The notes below the pieces were generated by a model. That model searched no databases. It saw only the letters and a list, made by a program, of their open reading frames with translations, and was not told the origin of the DNA. From Codonopsis lanceolata (taxonomy: Eukaryota > Streptophyta > Magnoliopsida > Asterales > Campanulaceae): 64,000 bases of DNA. Below, in pieces: positions 46,501-59,299 of the stretch (position 1 is its first letter; every line of letters starts with the position of its first letter). The DNA is taken from the NCBI GenBank assembly GCA_013146195.2, contig CM028377.1:109382540-109446539 (forward strand), written 5' to 3'. A program made the translations under genes and the position numbers.

Positions 46501-47764
46501 GGCAGGCGCCTCAGATGCTGGGGCTAAGTTCATGACCATTTTTGATAAGTTACTGGACAGTCAATTTTGTAAAATCGACCATAAATCGCTCACAACTCCA
46601 AATGAGGTGATTTTTGATTTTTATGAAACTAGACTCATTAAACTATATTTTAGGATTTTAAATTACTTCATTTGGACTTATATTGATCAAGATATGGTTA
46701 CTACAAGTTCAAGTACAGAAGTTGTTTTTCCTGAAAACTGAATTCTGGCACAGCCGTAAGTCAAGACCTAATTGAGGTACTTAGACACCTTGGAAAATTA
46801 CCAAATTTTACAGAGAGTATCCTAACATATGTAGGTAAAACATACTAAATTTTTAGAAAATTCTATTTATTGGATTAGTACCAGAATTTTCCCGAAGTTT
46901 GCCCAAAAACATGACTGGTCTGTGAAGGAATAAATTGGTCATCTCATAACCAAATGCAACAAGTCTATGAACAATGATTGCAAGAATGATAAATACTAGT
47001 ACACTTGGTCTAGAACTCAAATGAACTTCTTACAAGTTTAAAACACAAACAATACGAGCAACACCCGGAACAAGGTAGGACAAGGCTCGAATCATGCGGC
47101 GATTGGTTGACGAATCAAACACGAATCAAACGTCAATGAAACTAAGATAACATGGGCATGGAAAAGGCTTGTTTAAACATGGTTATGACTTGAATACAAG
47201 GCCGGGAACTCAATGAACACATCGCACGACGAAAAACAAGCAATACGGGAGACGAGGGAAATCGCTAAGGCCAAAACAAAGCAAGAAGGTTTCTAAACTT
47301 CCAATCAAGCTTACTAAGATCAAGGTGAACGTTCTAAGTCATCTATGAAGGACAATAGAACTCTAACAAGTCTTGGTTGAGTGCTAAACATGCTAAGGCA
47401 AACACTCAAAGTACAACGGCAAGGCAAGCAAGGCATAGAAGGTATTCAAGCGACTATGAAAGTAATAACTCTCATGCAAGCATGACATGGACAAATCGAA
47501 GTATCTATCATGTTAAAACATAGACACACATGTTACTATGGTACTAAGGCTCTAGCAGGACTTAGTAAAGCACTAAGGTGATACACGAAGCAGTTTTAAC
47601 AAAGCATGCAACGTATACAAGTGATACAAGCGATTACGATCATGGTTGACCCAAATGCGAGCATGGTATGAACAATATGGACTCTAAAACATGTTGAGGC
47701 ACATAATGAACATATTACTCAAGTATAGAAGGCATGTTACACAAGTAGGGTTTGGGTTCTCACA
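43581..47764 (-). repeat. LTR copy 2 of family B array
   Basis: Same termini and content as copy 1, with about 14 units of the 19-bp repeat (44255-44515). It serves at once as the 5' LTR of internal region 1 and the 3' LTR of internal region 2. Confidence 0.93.
44255..44515. repeat. 19-bp minisatellite in LTR copy 2
   Basis: Fourteen units of the repeat described at 37733, two fewer than in copy 1. Confidence 0.95.
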
Positions 47765-50059
47765 TCCTCCCCACTAAAAGGAATTTAGTCCCTAAATTCA
47801 TACGGAATCATCGAATAAGGAATGGTATCTCTCTCTCATATCAAGCTCGGTTTCCCAAGTAGTTTCCTCAATGTTATGGCTCTTCCACAAGATCTTCACT
47901 AACGGAATCCTCTTCGTTTCAAGACTTGTTCTTTCATATCAAGAATCCTCAACGGCTTCTCATCATAAGAAAGGTCAGGTTTAATAGTAATCTAATCATA
48001 AGTAAGGGCATGTGATTCATCCTTCAAGTACTTGCGTAGCATCGAGACATGGAAGACATCATGAACATCCGATATAGAAGGTGACAATGCTAACCGATCG
48101 CCAAAGATCCAATCCTTTCTAGGAACTCGAATGGTCCAATAAATCTAGGTGAAAGTTTACCTTCCTTCCCAAATCGTTTAGTACCGCTATTTGGCGACAC
48201 TTTCAAGAATACAAAGTCACCAACACGAAACTCTAAGTCACGTCTCTAGTTGTCCGCGTAGCTTTACATCTACTGGCCGTAAGCAATCTATCTCTAATCT
48301 CTCACGGGAGGCAAGGCAAGAAGAGGACAAGCACTTGCAAAACATTAGTGCGAAGTCGGACGGGTTGAGGCGACGAGCTCAATAAAGGTAGAGAAGTCGT
48401 ATACAAAATACGAGGTCATGAAGAAGCGAATCATGAGACGGTAGGAGAAAGAAATACTTAAACATCATCTCCAATCAATTCCAAAGTCGAGTCATCTTGA
48501 CTCTTGACAGGGTCTAAGGACATTATCGAGGCTTACAAGGTTCCAACAAACGTGGACATTGAGGTGAAAATTCCTCTTTATCAACTAAACAGGTGATTCG
48601 CATGAATGTGCAATAGTTGCACCAAACTAGCAAACTTTCCAACAAAGAGTTTTCCAAGCTAATTAAATTATTCCGGTCACAGCACGAGTCTCTAGGATCT
48701 AACGCCCTTACAATAAAATCAAGTAGTCGATCAACAAGGACCACATATTCGCCTTTCAAAGAAGACATTCAATACCATATAATTCATCTGATCAAGACAC
48801 AGGTTCAATTTATTCGTAGCATGATTTCAATATACACGTTGCACATATTTGCAAAAGTGAAACAAGATACCACTTTCAATTTCATTCCAGTTGGTCATGG
48901 GTTCAGTCAATTCCTGTATCATATTATACCATTCTAGTTCTCCGACGAATACCTTTTGATAATCAAGTCAGGGGCCCTCTGAAGTGACTTCAAAAGCTTT
49001 CGTCGTATAGGATGCAGGGTGTTTGTGATTCAAAAACAAGCATCCTTCAATTTGGTCTCAATTAAGTATGTTCACATATAGATAGGGTACAACCGTCATG
49101 TAACATAGTATTTTAACTCGACTATGCAAGTATAATAAGTATGGAATAACTGTGTTTTATCATACATATACACATTCATGCAAGGTAAGGTGGTCTAATA
49201 TTATTTAACCCATTTCAAGGAATCTACTAAGTAGTTTTCGATATCCAAGTTCAAGAAAATTCAAGTATGTTATTAATCACACAATTAACCACTTATCAAT
49301 GGTAGGCACAACACAATACCCAAGGCTAATATTTTTTTCTAATATATTAGGTTAACCACAAGGCAAGGACAAGAATTCAAAATTAGTAGGTAGAATATGT
49401 TAACCCACAAATACACTACTACTCCTTTAACATGGAAACACGTATAGGTTGGAAACAATTTCGAGCATGTGGCACGTGATTAACTCTTGGCCTATCACAA
49501 ATTTTAATGCACCGGGAATGAAAATATTTCATTATTCGGGATAATATCCTTAACTAGAATTAATATCGGGAAGCAAGTACTCTAGTTTGCTCCAAGCAGG
49601 CAAGATTTGAACATGTGATCATGAACTACAATGGGGCACAAGTATTCATATAGCAATTATGAAATATTAATAAGTACTACGGGAGGCTAAGCCATTCGCT
49701 CTCGAACGTACATCGAATCTGTAGTGAATTCCATGGCGATCACTCTTGGGACCGACAAACTGATTTCTATGATTTCAAGTAGCGAAGCAAGGAAACAATG
49801 GATCTAAAGTAGCGTAACACCTACTCTTGGTATAACTGCACCTTGAAAGTAAAAGCAGAGAAAGGTAGTATTCCTTGACACGAACACGCACTCACGGAAT
49901 CTAGATTACAATGAACTTAAAATTTTAAGTCCTAATCATTCACGAAGAATCGCCAATAAGGCATGAAATGTAACACTCCACGTCATGGTTCACACAAACT
50001 AACCCACTAGGCCATGGAACCTATCCTGGCTTATAGCTAACGAGAGCTCGATACCAACC
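47765..50059 (-). mobile_element. Internal region 2 of family B element
   Basis: Colinear with 41285-43580 and the same length to within a few bases, including the degenerate pol tail (47770-48310) and the same deletions. Gag and RT are absent here too. Confidence 0.88.
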
Positions 50060-52917
50060 GTGGCGACCTAATTCCGGCCCGAGGTGGAACCGAGGTCGGA
50101 CCGCCCAAATAGGAGGGAAACAAGTAAACAAATAACATGCAAGGACTCAATTTAAGAAAACGCAGTGGACAACATTAGAGACGTGAGCGCCCGGCACCAA
50201 AAAGGCCGAAAGGTATTTTTAAAACCTTTTCAAACTGATAAAAGCAGTTATGCAATAAAACCAAGTCATCGGGCGACACTACATGCCAGGAACCCAAGCT
50301 AACGATTTATGGACAGAATTAAGTAAGAGCTAAAGGGATGCTCGGCAATGAAGACTTATACGTAATGGAATATTAACAAGATAACCAAAGCTCGGCACAC
50401 AATGCGGCACAAAGGGATTACAAGTACTACAAGTGTTCAAACTACTAGTAGCTAATAAGATTAACAAGTTCAAGATCAATACAAATTCCCAAGCATAGTC
50501 TAATTGACTTGCTTAAACCCATCGTCCTTACAACATATAAAACAAGAGAAGAGGACATCTAAACACCTCTTCAAACGGCAACGGCGGACCAAGAGAGAGG
50601 AACAAGGCACGAACACGGAAAGCCTCAGCGGAAGGACTGTTGCTATGATCTAAAAAGCATTAAAAGGGAAAGGGTAAGTCATAAAGACTTGTAAGCTATC
50701 AATCATGCATGTCATGGCAATATGCATCATTCAAGGCAAGATATCATATTCGTGGCAAGATATCATATTCATATTAGATATCATATTCGGCAAGATATCA
50801 TGTATTCAATTGGGGCAAGATATCATATTCAAGGCAAGATATCACATTCAAGGCAAGATATCATATTCAGATACAAGATTCAAGGCAAGATATCAAGATA
50901 TCATTCAAGGCAAGATATCATATTCAAGGCAAGATTGCAGGACTAATTGAGGCAGATATCATATTCAAGGCGATATCACATTCAAAAGAAATATCATATT
51001 CAAGGCAAAATATATCACATTCAGGCAAGATATCATCAAGGCAAAGATATCATATTCAGGGCAAGATATCATAAATTAATGTATCCAAGATGCACATTGT
51101 TTCACATAGGTGCCAATTAAATCACATAGGATCGGGATATATCGAGGCAGGGCGCTACGTAGTTCAAGCATAAGCGTATACGGAATGTGATCGGGTGTCG
51201 GATGTGTAAATACATCGACCTTAAGAGATGCAGGGATAGACACATGGTGCTCTTGAAGATTACAACAAGGGGGCTACTTCTTTGGCCTGAGTGGGCGTGT
51301 GAACAAGAGCGAGGTATGCCGGTGGACTCATGCAAATGCCAAGTAATGTTTATAACAAATTAACGGGTAGGGAGGCAGTCGACAGAATCCGTTCAAGACA
51401 AGTAAATATTCTCATCAATAATCAAGTAGGTTGAGTTCGACAAAGGCGAACTCAACAAGACAATTAGGCATTCTATTATATGACATCAAGTATCAAGCAA
51501 GGTAATCAATCCAAGTTCAAGAGTCTAGAATTATCAATAATCAAGCAAGAATGAGTTCGACAAGAGTGAACTCAACAAGTCAATTAGGTATTCCATTATA
51601 TGACATCAAGAATCAAGCAAGGTAATCAATCCAGTTCAAGAGTCTAGAATAATCATTCTTAGAGGAACGTGTTTAGAAAGTCGTAGGGATTGATCATTGA
51701 GCCGGTATTGTTCAATAGCTCACTAAATTTGACTCCGTTGAGTCATCTCTAATATTTCATCCAATAGAGTAAAATGCTAGTGCATCCAAAACTCTTTCTA
51801 AGTTCGCGTGCAGTAAGACTAGGCCATTTATCCACTTAACAACTATAGTCAAGAATTATCATTAATTCAATATTTCATGGAAACTTTAGAGTCATTAATT
51901 CAAAAGTCATCAAAAGCCAATGGTCCAAGAACATTAGTTATTCATAGGAAAACATAGAACACATTTGATTCTAAGCATAGGTCTCAATCAATAGGATGAA
52001 CAATTCATAGCATGTGAAACCCTAGAATTCTCATCTCCAAGAGTTATCAAAGTCAATAGTTCCAAGAACAATAGTTATTCATAGGAGGACATAGAATACA
52101 TTTAATTCTAAGCATAGGAACCAATTCATTAGGATAACAATTCATAGCTCAAGAAACTCTAGAAGTCATAGTCTCTAAGAGTTGTCAAAATCCAATAGTC
52201 AAGAACAATAGTTGTTCCTAAGGAAGCATAGAACATATATAATTCTAGGCATATGATCAAATCAATAGGATGATCAATACATGGCATATGAAACCCTAGA
52301 AATCATAATCTCCAAGAGTTGTCAAAATCTATTAAGCCAAGAACATTAGTTGTTCCTAGAAGCATAGAACATATAATTCTAGGCATAGGATCAAATCAAT
52401 AGGATGATCAATATTATTCAAAATCCCAAAGATCAATACATCATCAAACATGTCTTGGACATGGTAGGAGCATGGGAATCAAGAGAAAGAGGGGGACATG
52501 GCATGTCTAGCACATCCTAAGGGGAATCAATAGCTTACCTTTCACCAAGGAAAAAGATGGATTGAGCACAAACTATTCGGATGGGAATCGAGCTCCTCAA
52601 ATCGGTAGCTTCACTCCGTGGTCTCGGTTTGGCAATCGGAGGTCGGGAGCTCAATCTATGGAAGAAACACATACTAGTCTCACCTTTCTCTACACACACA
52701 AGCTTGGTAGGAGAGAGGAGGGAAATGATCTGAATATTGGAGGTTTTAAAGTTGATCAACAAGGAAGGCTTTATATCTTGCATGAAATGGGTGGAATACC
52801 ACATGTCAAGAGGAGAAGGAGTGGCCAAATCCACTTGTCAAAGGAGGTTGATTGAGGTTAGGCTTAATCCCACTCAATTAGGGTCTAATAGGATGGTTTA
52901 AGGGCTTAAGTGGCAAA
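50060..52917 (-). repeat. LTR copy 3 of family B array, ends in assembly gap
   Basis: Colinear with copies 1 and 2 but with many short indels and substitutions, heaviest in 50060-51360. The 19-bp repeat is ragged here (50735-51070). The LTR runs into the N block before its end. Confidence 0.9.
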
Positions 52918-53017
52918 NNNNNNNNNNNNNNNNNNNNNNNNNNNNNNNNNNNNNNNNNNNNNNNNNNNNNNNNNNNNNNNNNNNNNNNNNNNNNNNNNNN
53001 NNNNNNNNNNNNNNNNN
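52918..53017. other. Assembly gap (100 N)
   Basis: Exactly 100 Ns, the usual placeholder for a gap of unknown size. By comparison with the other units about 1.2 kb of LTR plus about 1.3 kb of internal sequence is missing. Confidence 0.98.
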
Positions 53018-54015
53018 TTCAATTTGGTCTCAATTAAGTATGTTCACATATAGATAGGGTACAACCGTCATGTAACATAGTATTTTAACTTCGACTATGC
53101 AAGTATAATAAGTATGGAATAAGCGTGTTTTATCATACATATACACATTCATGCAAGGTAAGGTGGTCTAATATTATTTAACCCATTTCAAGGAATCTAC
53201 TAAGTAGTTTTCGATATCCAAGTTCAAGAAAATTCAAGTATGTTATTAATCACACAATTAACCACTTATCAATGGTAGGCACAACACAATACCCAAGGCT
53301 AATATTTTTTCTAATATATTAGGTTAACCACAAGGCACAAGAATTCAAAATTAGTAGGTAGAATATGTTAACCCACAAATACACTACTACTCCTTTAACA
53401 TGGAAACACGTATAGGTTGGAAACAATTTCGAGCATGTGGCACGTGATTAACTCTTGGCCTATCACAAATTTTAACAGACCGAGGAATGAAAATATTTCA
53501 TTATTCGGGATAATATCCTTAACTAGAATTAATATCGGGAAGCAAGTACTCTAGTTTGCTCCAAGCGGTAGCAAGATTTGAACATGTGATCATGAACTAC
53601 AATGGGGCACAAGTATTCATATAGCAATTATGAAATATTAATAAGTACTACGGGAGGCTAAGCCATTCCGCTCTCGAAGCAGTACATCGAATCTAGGCGT
53701 AGTGAATTCCATGGCGATCACTCTTGGGACCGACAAGCGATTTCTATGATTTCAAGTAGCGAAGCAAGGAAACAATGGATCTAAAGTAGCGTAACACCTA
53801 CTCTTGGTATAAGCGCACCTTGAAAGTAAAAGCAGGAGAAAGGTAGTATTCCTTGACACGAACATTTGCACTCACGGGAATCTAGATTACAATGAACTTA
53901 AAATTTTAAGTCCTAATCATTCCACTTGAAAGAATGCACGTCATGGTTCACACAAACTAACCCACTAGGCCATGGAACCTATCACGGCTTATAGCTAACG
54001 AGCTCGATACCAAGC
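53018..54015 (-). mobile_element. Internal region 3 (partial) of family B element
   Basis: Matches 42565-43580 and 49045-50059. The pol tail would be in the gap. ACTG is repeatedly replaced by AGCG, for example at 53122, 53737, 53813 and 54013. Confidence 0.85.
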
Positions 54016-57000
54016 GTGGCGACCCGACCGGGCCGAGGTGGAGCAGGGGTCGGACCGCCCATAGGAGGAAACAAGTAAACAAATAACATGCAAGGACTCA
54101 ATTTAAGAAAGCGGGTGGCCAACATTAGAGACGTAGCACGCCTCGGCACCAAAGGCGTATTTTTAAAACCTTTTCAAACGATAAAACATTTATGCAATAA
54201 AACCAAGTCATCGGCGACACTACATGGAACCCAGCTAACGGTTTATGGACGGGGTAAAGTAAGAGCTAAAGGGATGCTGTGGAAGACTTATACGTAATGG
54301 AATATTAACAAGATAACCAAAGCTCGCTTACACAATGCCGAAGCACAAAGGGATTACAAGTACTACAAGTGTTCAAACTACTAGTAGCTAATAAGATTAA
54401 CAAGTTCAAGATCAATACAAATTCCCAAGCATAGTCTAATTGACTTGCTTAAACCCATCGTCCTTACAACATATAAAACAAGAGGAAGAGGACATCTAAA
54501 ACACCTCTTCAACGGCAGCGGACGAGAGGAACAAGGCACGAACACGGAAAGCCTCAGCGGGAAGGACTGTTTTGCTATGATCTAAGCATTAAAGGGAAAG
54601 GGTAAGTCATAAAGACTTGTAAGCTATCAATCATGCATGTCATGGCAATATGCATCATTCAAGGCAAGATATCATATTCGGGGCAAGATATCATATTCGA
54701 GGCAAGATATCATATTCGGGCAAGATATCATATTCGAGGCAAGATATCATATTCAAGGCAAGATATCATATTCAAGGCAAGATATATCACATTCAAGGCA
54801 AGATATCATATTCAGGCAAGATATCATATTCGAGGCAGATATCATATTCGGGCAAGATATCATATTCGGCAAGATATCATCGAGGCAAGATTCATTGAGG
54901 CAAGATCACATCATTGAGGCAAGATATCATATTCAAGGCAAGATATCATATTCGGGGCAAGATATCATAGAGGTCATGTATCCAAGATGCACATTGTTTC
55001 ACATAGGTGCTTGTAATTAAATCACATAGGATCGTGGATATATCGAGAGCCGGCCGCCACGTAGTTCTGCATACAAGCGTTATACGGAATGTGATCGTGT
55101 GTGATGTGTGTAAGTACATCGACCTTCCGAGGAGATGCCCAGGATAGACACCAATGGTGCTCTTGAAGATTACAACAAGGGAGCTACTTCCCACCGTGGG
55201 CCAGTGGAGGCGTGTGTGACGCGACAAGGCAGGTATGCCAGTGGACTCATGCAAATGCCAAGTAATGTTTACTTAACAAATTAACAGGTAGGGAACGAGG
55301 TCGACAAGAGCGATCTCGTTCAAGACAAGTAAATATTCTCATCAATAATCAAGTAGGGTTGAGTTCGACAAGAGCGAACTCAACAAGTCAAATAGGCATT
55401 CTATTATATGACATCAAGTATCAAGCAAGGTAATCAATCCAAGTTCAAGAGTCTAGAATTATTATCAATAATCAAGCAAGAATGAGTTCGACAAGAGTGA
55501 ACTCAACAAGTCAATTAGGTATTCCATTATATGACATCAAGAATCAAGCAAGGTAATCAATCCAAGTTCAAGAGTCTAGAATAATCATTCTTAGAGGAAC
55601 GTGTTTAGAAAGTCGTAGGGATTGATCATTGAGCGGTATTGTTCAATAGCTCACTAAATTTGACTCCGTTGAGTCATCTCTAATATTTCATCCAATAGAG
55701 TAAAAATGCTAAGTGCATCCAAAACTCTTTTCTAAGTTCGCGTACCGAGTAGACTAAGCCATTTATCCACTTAACAACTATAGTCAAGAATTATCATTAA
55801 TTCAATATTTCATGGAAACTTTAGAGTCATTAATTCAAAAGTCATCAAAAGCCAATGGTCCAAGAACATTAGTTATTCATAGGAAAACATAGAACACATT
55901 TGATTCTAAGCATAGGTCTCAATCAATAGGATGAACCATTCATAGCATGTGAAACCCTAGGAATCCTCATCTCCAAGAGTTATCAAAAGTCAATAGTTCA
56001 AGAACAATAGTTATTCATAGGAGGACATAGAATACATTTAATTCTAAGCATAGGAACCAATTCATTAGGATAACAATTCATAGCTCAAGAAACTCTAGAA
56101 GTCATAGTCTCTAAGAGTTGTCAAAATCTATTAAGCCAAGAACATTAGTTGTTCCTAAGGAAGCATAGAACATATATAATTCTAGGCATAGGATCAAATC
56201 AATAGGATGATCAATATTATTCAAAATCCCAAAAGATCAATACATCATCAAACATGTCTTGGACATGGTAGGAGCATGGGAATCAAGAGAAGAGGGGACA
56301 TGGCATGTCTAGCATACATCCTAAGGGGAATCAATAGCTTACCTTTCACCAAGGAAAAAGATGGATTGAGCACAAACTATTCGGATGGAATCGAGCTCCT
56401 CGTCGGTAGCTTCACTCCGGTGGTCTCGGTTTGGCAATCGGAGGTCGGGAGCTCAATCTATGGAAGAAACACATACTAGTCTCACCTTCTCTACACACAC
56501 AAGGCTTGGTAGGAGAGAGAGGAAATGATCTGAATATTGGAGGTTTTAAGTTTGATCAACAATGGAAGGCTTTTATATCTTGCATGAAATGGGTGGAATA
56601 CCACATGTCAAGAGGAGAAGGGTGGCCAAATCCACTTGTCAAGAGGAGGTTGATTGAGGTTAGGCTTAATCCCACTCAATTAGGGTCTAATAGGATGGTT
56701 TAGGGCCAATTAGGATGGGGGTTTAAGTGGCAAAAGTCGCACACACCAGAACAGGAAGTAAAAATCCCGTAGATGGCCTCTGATGTTGAGGCGGGCGCCT
56801 CACCAAATCCCAGGCGGGCGCCTCGGATCTGGGGCTAAGTTCATGACCATTTTTTGATAAGTTACTGGACAGTCAATTTTGTAAAATCGACCATAAATCG
56901 CTCACAACTCCAAATGAGGTGATTTTTGATTTTTATGAAACTAGACTCATTAAAATATATTTTAGGATTTTAAATTACTTCATTTGGACTTATATTGATC

Positions 57001-58073
57001 AAGATATGGTTACTACAAGTTCAAGTACAGAAGTTGTTTTTCCTGAAAACTGAATTCTGGCACAGCCGTAAGTCAAGACCTAATTGAGGTACTTAGACAC
57101 CTTGGAAAATTACCAAATTTTACAGAGAGTATCCTAACATATGTAGGTAAAACATACTAAATTTTTAGAAAATTCTATTTATTGGATTAGTACCAGAATT
57201 TTCCCGAAGTTTGCCCAAAAACATGACTGGTCGTGAAGGAATAAATTGGTCATCTCATAACCAAATGCAACAAGTCTATGAACAATGATTGCAAGAATGA
57301 TAAATACTAGTACACTTGGTCTAGAACTCAAATGAACTTCTTACAAGTTTAAAACACAAACAATACGAGCAACACCCGGAACAAGGTAGGACAAGGCTCG
57401 AATCATGCGGCGATTGGTTGACGAATCAAACACGAATCAAACGTCAATGAAACTAAGATAACATGGGCATGGAAAAGGCTTGTTTAAACATGGTTATGAC
57501 TTGAATACAAGGCCGGGAACTCAATGAACACATCGCACGACGAAAAACAAGCAATACGGGAGACGAGGGAAATCGCTAAGGCCAAAACAAAGCAAGAAGG
57601 TTTCTAAACTTCCAATCAAGCTTACTAAGATCAAGGTGAACGTTCTAAGTCATCTATGAAGGACAATAGAACTCTAACAAGTCTTGGTTGAGTGCTAAAC
57701 ATGCTAAGGCAAACACTCAAAGTACAACGGCAAGGCAAGCAAGGCATAGAAGGTATTCAAGCGACTATGAAAGTAATAACTCTCATGCAAGCATGACATG
57801 GACAAATCGAAGTATCTATCATGTTAAAACATAGACACACATGTTACTATGGTACTAAGGCTCTAGCAGGACTTAGTAAAGCACTAAGGTGATACAGCGC
57901 GGTTTTAACAAAGCATGCAACGTATACAAGTGATACAAGCGATTACGATCATGGTTGACCCAAATGCGAGCATGGTATGAACAATATGGACTCTAAAACA
58001 TGTTGAGGCACATAATGAACATATTACTCAAGTATAGAAGGCATGTTACACAAGTAGGGTTTGGGTTCTCACA
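54016..58073 (-). repeat. LTR copy 4 of family B array
   Basis: Same termini. The first about 1.2 kb is rich in small differences, the remainder is nearly identical to copies 1 and 2. A segment of about 140 bp present in the others near 39180-39310 is missing here (junction near 56125). It is followed by CTCTA, which does not match the GTACC preceding copy 1. Confidence 0.9.
54655..54970. repeat. 19-bp minisatellite in LTR copy 4
   Basis: About 16 units, several with one- to eight-base irregularities not found in copies 1 and 2. Confidence 0.9.
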
Positions 58074-59280
58074 CTCTAAAGCAGTCTACTCACTTGAAGT
58101 GCCTCAGCCTTAAAACTCTAGCTAAATAGTTCTCACTGTTATTCTTCTCTAGTTATTGTTTTAGACAATCACTGTCATGTTATTCCTTAATTCTTTCTTA
58201 TTAATTAAGGAATCAGTTGATTGTCACACGAGTGTGATTATGTTTCAATCATACTACATAAACACCGGTCTTTGTTGTACACTGATCCATTAGTGATCAT
58301 CTAGATTATTAATAATATTAGTGCACTTCAAAAATCCAAGTTTGACCAACTTGGTAGTGGACGTAACAGTTTATATTGTGAACCACTTCAATTGTTTTGT
58401 TTTTACTCATCAGTTCTTACACACTGTTCTAACACTAAAGCAGTCTCAATCTACTTAAGTGTCAGCCAGTACTTTTCATAAATTGTTTACTTGTTTTATA
58501 GATTGGACTTCAGTACTTTCCTCATAGCTTGTGATCTATTTTCAAAAAAACATTACAATTGTGTCAGTCAGTTAACCATTAAACCTTTTTCAACCAAGCT
58601 TCTTTAAAACCATCAGTCAACTGACACTATATCAGCTGACCGACAAAATTATAATTTCTGCTGCAATTTTTGAAATTGTTCAAAACTACCCTCAAAGTAT
58701 TAAAAATTCTATTCACCTCCCTCTAACCTTATTAGTTGTCAACTAGACTTACATGAGGTATATATAGCCCTTTAGGAGTGAAATCCAGGCTAAGTAATCA
58801 TCGTGGAGAGATCTTAGGCCTTTATGGCCATAAATGTGTGTTGGCCGCATAATTGACGGGGTCGTGGCTAGAATCTCGGACATGAGCGTTATCCACTAGT
58901 CGTGTTCATGGCTGATTATCTGTCTGTTTGGGCAGCTCTGTTTGGGCAGCTCTGCTCTCCACTTGGACAGACTTGTATGAGGGTTCCTGGTCGGAGGGGA
59001 TTAGCTATCTTCAACCCGGGAGATCTTGCTCAAGTGATACTTTTCTTGGTCCCTGCGTTCCACGTGACTATCACGTGAAGGCTCATGTGCCTAGCTTGTG
59101 ACCAAGATTTGGGTCGAGCTTATCAAAACTTAAATCCTTATCACAATTGTAGAGTCAACTTTTCTACATATGTGAAACTAAACTACACATCTAATGAAAT
59201 GAACAAAAAGTAAAAACAATGTATTGACAAATCTATAAAAATATAAAGAAGCATAAATAATTTGATATTTTATTTGTTGT
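58074..59280. other. Right flank of array, no recognised gene
   Basis: No coding potential. It does not continue the family C LTR or the copia element that flank the array on the left. It includes a 14-bp direct duplication GTTTGGGCAGCTCT at about 58925-58955 and a repeated GTCAGTCAACTGAC-like stretch near 58565-58650. Confidence 0.45.
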
Positions 59281-59299
59281 CTTTGTTTTTCTTGAATAA

